From the NCBI GenBank assembly GCA_964035545.1, contig CAXIUT010000229.1:48915-83934 (forward strand): 35,020 nucleotides of DNA, in the 5' to 3' direction. The notes under the pieces were generated by a model. That model was not told where the DNA came from and searched no databases. It saw only the letters and a list, made by a program, of their open reading frames with translations. Shown here in pieces: positions 33,105-35,020 of this stretch (position 1 is the first letter of the stretch; every line of letters starts with the position of its first letter). A program made the translations under genes and the position numbers. The DNA is from Bugula neritina (taxonomy: Eukaryota > Bryozoa > Gymnolaemata > Cheilostomatida > Bugulidae).

Positions 33105-34970
33105 TCACTCTGCTTGAAGGTAGTTCAGGTATGCTTTAAGATCTTGATAAAGCTAGGATATTCTCTATACTCCTTTCAGAGAAATAGATCTCAGACCTCC
33201 GATTTCCTTTTTCCACTAGATCTATAAGTATAGTTATTTTTTATCTAAAAAGTAGGATTTGATTCTTTTAAGACTAATAGATGACATTAACTAGCTATCT
33301 TCATAGAGGCACAATTATAATGGTTTGATAACAATTCTGCTGATGGTTTTACTGTTGAAGGTAAAAGATTATTTAATTTTATAACTTTTGGCTGCTATAA
33401 AATGACTTTACTTAACTGCTTTGAAGTATTAGAGTTAGTTAATTTTGATTCCTTTGTTGTTCGTAAGTTGACTGTATTTATTTTGAATGGGAGAAAGATC
33501 AATATTTTTAGATTGAGTTTGACCTGTAATTTTAACATAGTTAGTTATTCTAAGTTACTAAAATTATTAAAACATCATAGACAAAGCTACTATTTTTTAG
33601 TAGTCTTTTGATAGCCAAGGAAAGTATTTTTATTCAGAAACAAAGTTAAGATAAGTGAGTCTAGTTTTGTTGACTTATTTAAGACTGAAAGGAAAATAAT
33701 ATTTAAGTTTAACATAAAGAATGTTTTAATATTTGTTCTGAGGATATTCTTTTATTAAATCAATAGCTTTTATGTTTTAGTTAAGAATAGTACTACTATC
33801 TTTTCTTTATAAATTAACACTGAATATCTTTTAATAGTCAAGGAAACCTATAGATTTTAATAATTTTCTTTTGAAAAAACTAAGACTTTAGTTTCTTACT
33901 TTATATTAAAATTATTCATTATTTAAAAGCCTTAAACTAATTACTTGATATCCTTGTAGTTATTTATCCGCTATTTCTGTAAATCTTGATTAAAGAATCT
34001 GAGAACTTTAAATTTATTTAAGAAATAATTACTCTTTTAAAACTGTTACATTATTTCCTTTATATTTTTATAAAGCTTGGGCAAATTTAAGACTATTAAC
34101 AAAACATTCATTTCCTTTTGGAATATTTTTTGATTGAAGGGATTTAAGGTAGTGCAAAAAGGCATAAATAAACTGAGGAGAAGGATAATAATATCTAGTT
34201 ATCACTTATAAAATCTAAAATAGTTATTTTAAAGAATCTTCCTTTTCATTCATCATTATTTGTTTAATAAACTGCATAAAAATCTAATCTTTAAGAATAT
34301 TGTGTTCCCAACTATAATCATTAATAAGAGCAGCCTAGCCCTCGAAAATACTTTTTATCTTCTATTTTTATTTAAAATAGCTTTACCTCATGGGTCTTAA
34401 TATTGAGTTCAACAATTATGTCCTGCTTTTAGAAGTGTTTTTATCCTTACCTATTTTTAAAATATTATTAAAAAATTATAGAGGTGCTTTCGGGTGTTGA
34501 TGGAGAGGATATTTTTTAAGAAGAGGCTATTTTATGATAACTGACTCATGAGACATTACTTTTTGAAGACTTTATTCTGAATCAGCTGTGATATGTTCTA
34601 GAAGATAAGGAAAAAAAGGATTTAAAACCACTTTTTATTTTATTAAAATATCTACATTTAGTTCTTCATCATTCTCTTTATTTTTCTAGCGTTAAAACTG
34701 AGGCTTATTAAATAATTTTTGAATAGTTTGTTTCTTTTCTTCTTCCGAAGGTTACTGAAGAGGTTTCACTTCTTTAAGCCAAATATCAAAACTAAATTTA
34801 GGATAATCTCTAATAGAAAAAAGTTCATCTCTAGTTATAGATCTTATGCATTAAGATTTTTATATTTCTAGAATTTAGTAAGGATCATTTGATAATTCTT
34901 ACTTGAAGTTTAGACTAGAATTTTATTCTTTTATTTATTGTGAATCCTCATGAGGATTATTTGATTGCAT
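33105..34970 (-). CDS. MyTH4-FERM-like protein
   Basis: An intronless 621-residue frame. About 200 N-terminal residues are acidic and probably disordered. Residues about 225-330 fit a MyTH4 domain: EAALINDYSWEHNILKDEIF, MQFIKQIMMNEKEDSLKELF, YYYPSPQFIYAFLHYLK. The next 280 residues fit a FERM domain: F1 QVISLRLLNNEEFEYKV, then NILYVKLKYYFPFSLKEVNK, the F2-like YLNFVSEEKYFPW, and a last part with ELYLEIEWKKEIGGLRSISL ending in a helix. The MyTH4-FERM pair usually forms the tail of myosins or kinesins that bind membranes and microtubules; here no motor domain precedes it. The ATG at 34970 follows AT-rich sequence with no upstream frame seen. MyTH4 is less certain than the FERM-like part. Confidence 0.7.
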
Positions 34971-35020
34971 ATTTATCGGTTTTTTAATTTGAACTGTTGG
35001 TATTTAATATTTTAACTAAC
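34971..35020. other. Right edge of window
   Basis: Fifty nt of AT-rich sequence upstream of the leftward MyTH4-FERM-like gene. No telomere is present, so the chromosome continues to the right. Confidence 0.6.

Overview
ORGANISM. The window reads as the left end of a macronuclear chromosome from a peritrich ciliate (Vorticella, Epistylis or Campanella type). Three things point there. (1) It opens with about 70 nt of pure CCCCAA telomere repeat, and the first gene stops about 210 nt later. (2) TGA is the only stop codon, while TAA and TAG occur in frame throughout. At invariant positions they stand for glutamate, not glutamine: GNH[E] of the acid phosphatase, D[E]ATSALD of the ABC transporter, and GV[E]F, AGQ[E]SF and FI[E]TSAK of the Rab. 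This is the peritrich nuclear code (NCBI table 30). (3) Genes are tightly packed and AT-rich. Eighteen introns were inferred by reading: fifteen are exactly 20 nt, one is 21 and two are 22, all GT..AG. Standard-code reading breaks every gene here into pieces.

LAYOUT. 1-70 telomere; 282-1010 (-) Rab2-like GTPase; 1509-3467 (+) type I membrane protein; 3529-7434 (-) full-length ABCB transporter; 7663-10817 (+) very cysteine-rich surface receptor-like protein; 11223-12483 (+) ankyrin-bromodomain protein; 12767-14248 (-) HOOK-family coiled-coil protein; 14633-15756 (+) KAR5/GEX1/Brambleberry nuclear-fusion protein; 15900-18213 (+) long coiled-coil protein; 18255-18330 internal GGGGTT telomeric array; 18250-18795 (+) open frame running through and beyond the array; 19050-19528 (-) and 19651-20412 (+) small coiled-coil proteins; 20475-22158 (-) ARS2/SERRATE; 22368-23344 (+) SRRM1-like PWI/RS protein; 23481-24131 (+) N-myristoylated macro-domain-like protein; 24275-26706 (+) and 26799-28517 (+) coiled-coil proteins; 28640-30476 (+) coilin-like protein with a C-terminal La motif; 30769-31521 (-) unknown; 31577-32956 (-) purple acid phosphatase-like enzyme; 33105-34970 (-) MyTH4-FERM-like protein.

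HOW THE GENES RELATE. Genes lie on both strands 34 to about 500 nt apart; the gaps hold little except short-unit tandem repeats. There is no operon logic. Three RNA-processing genes lie within 10 kb: ARS2 and SRRM1 are divergent across 209 nt, and the coilin/La protein is farther right. Others serve membrane traffic (Rab2, HOOK), transport (ABCB), surface sensing (Cys-rich protein), chromatin reading (ankyrin-bromodomain) and karyogamy (KAR5/GEX1). The items most worth following up are the coilin-La fusion, the telomeric array lodged inside or beside a gene, and the reassigned code combined with 20-nt introns. All assignments come from reading motifs by eye; no database search was run.
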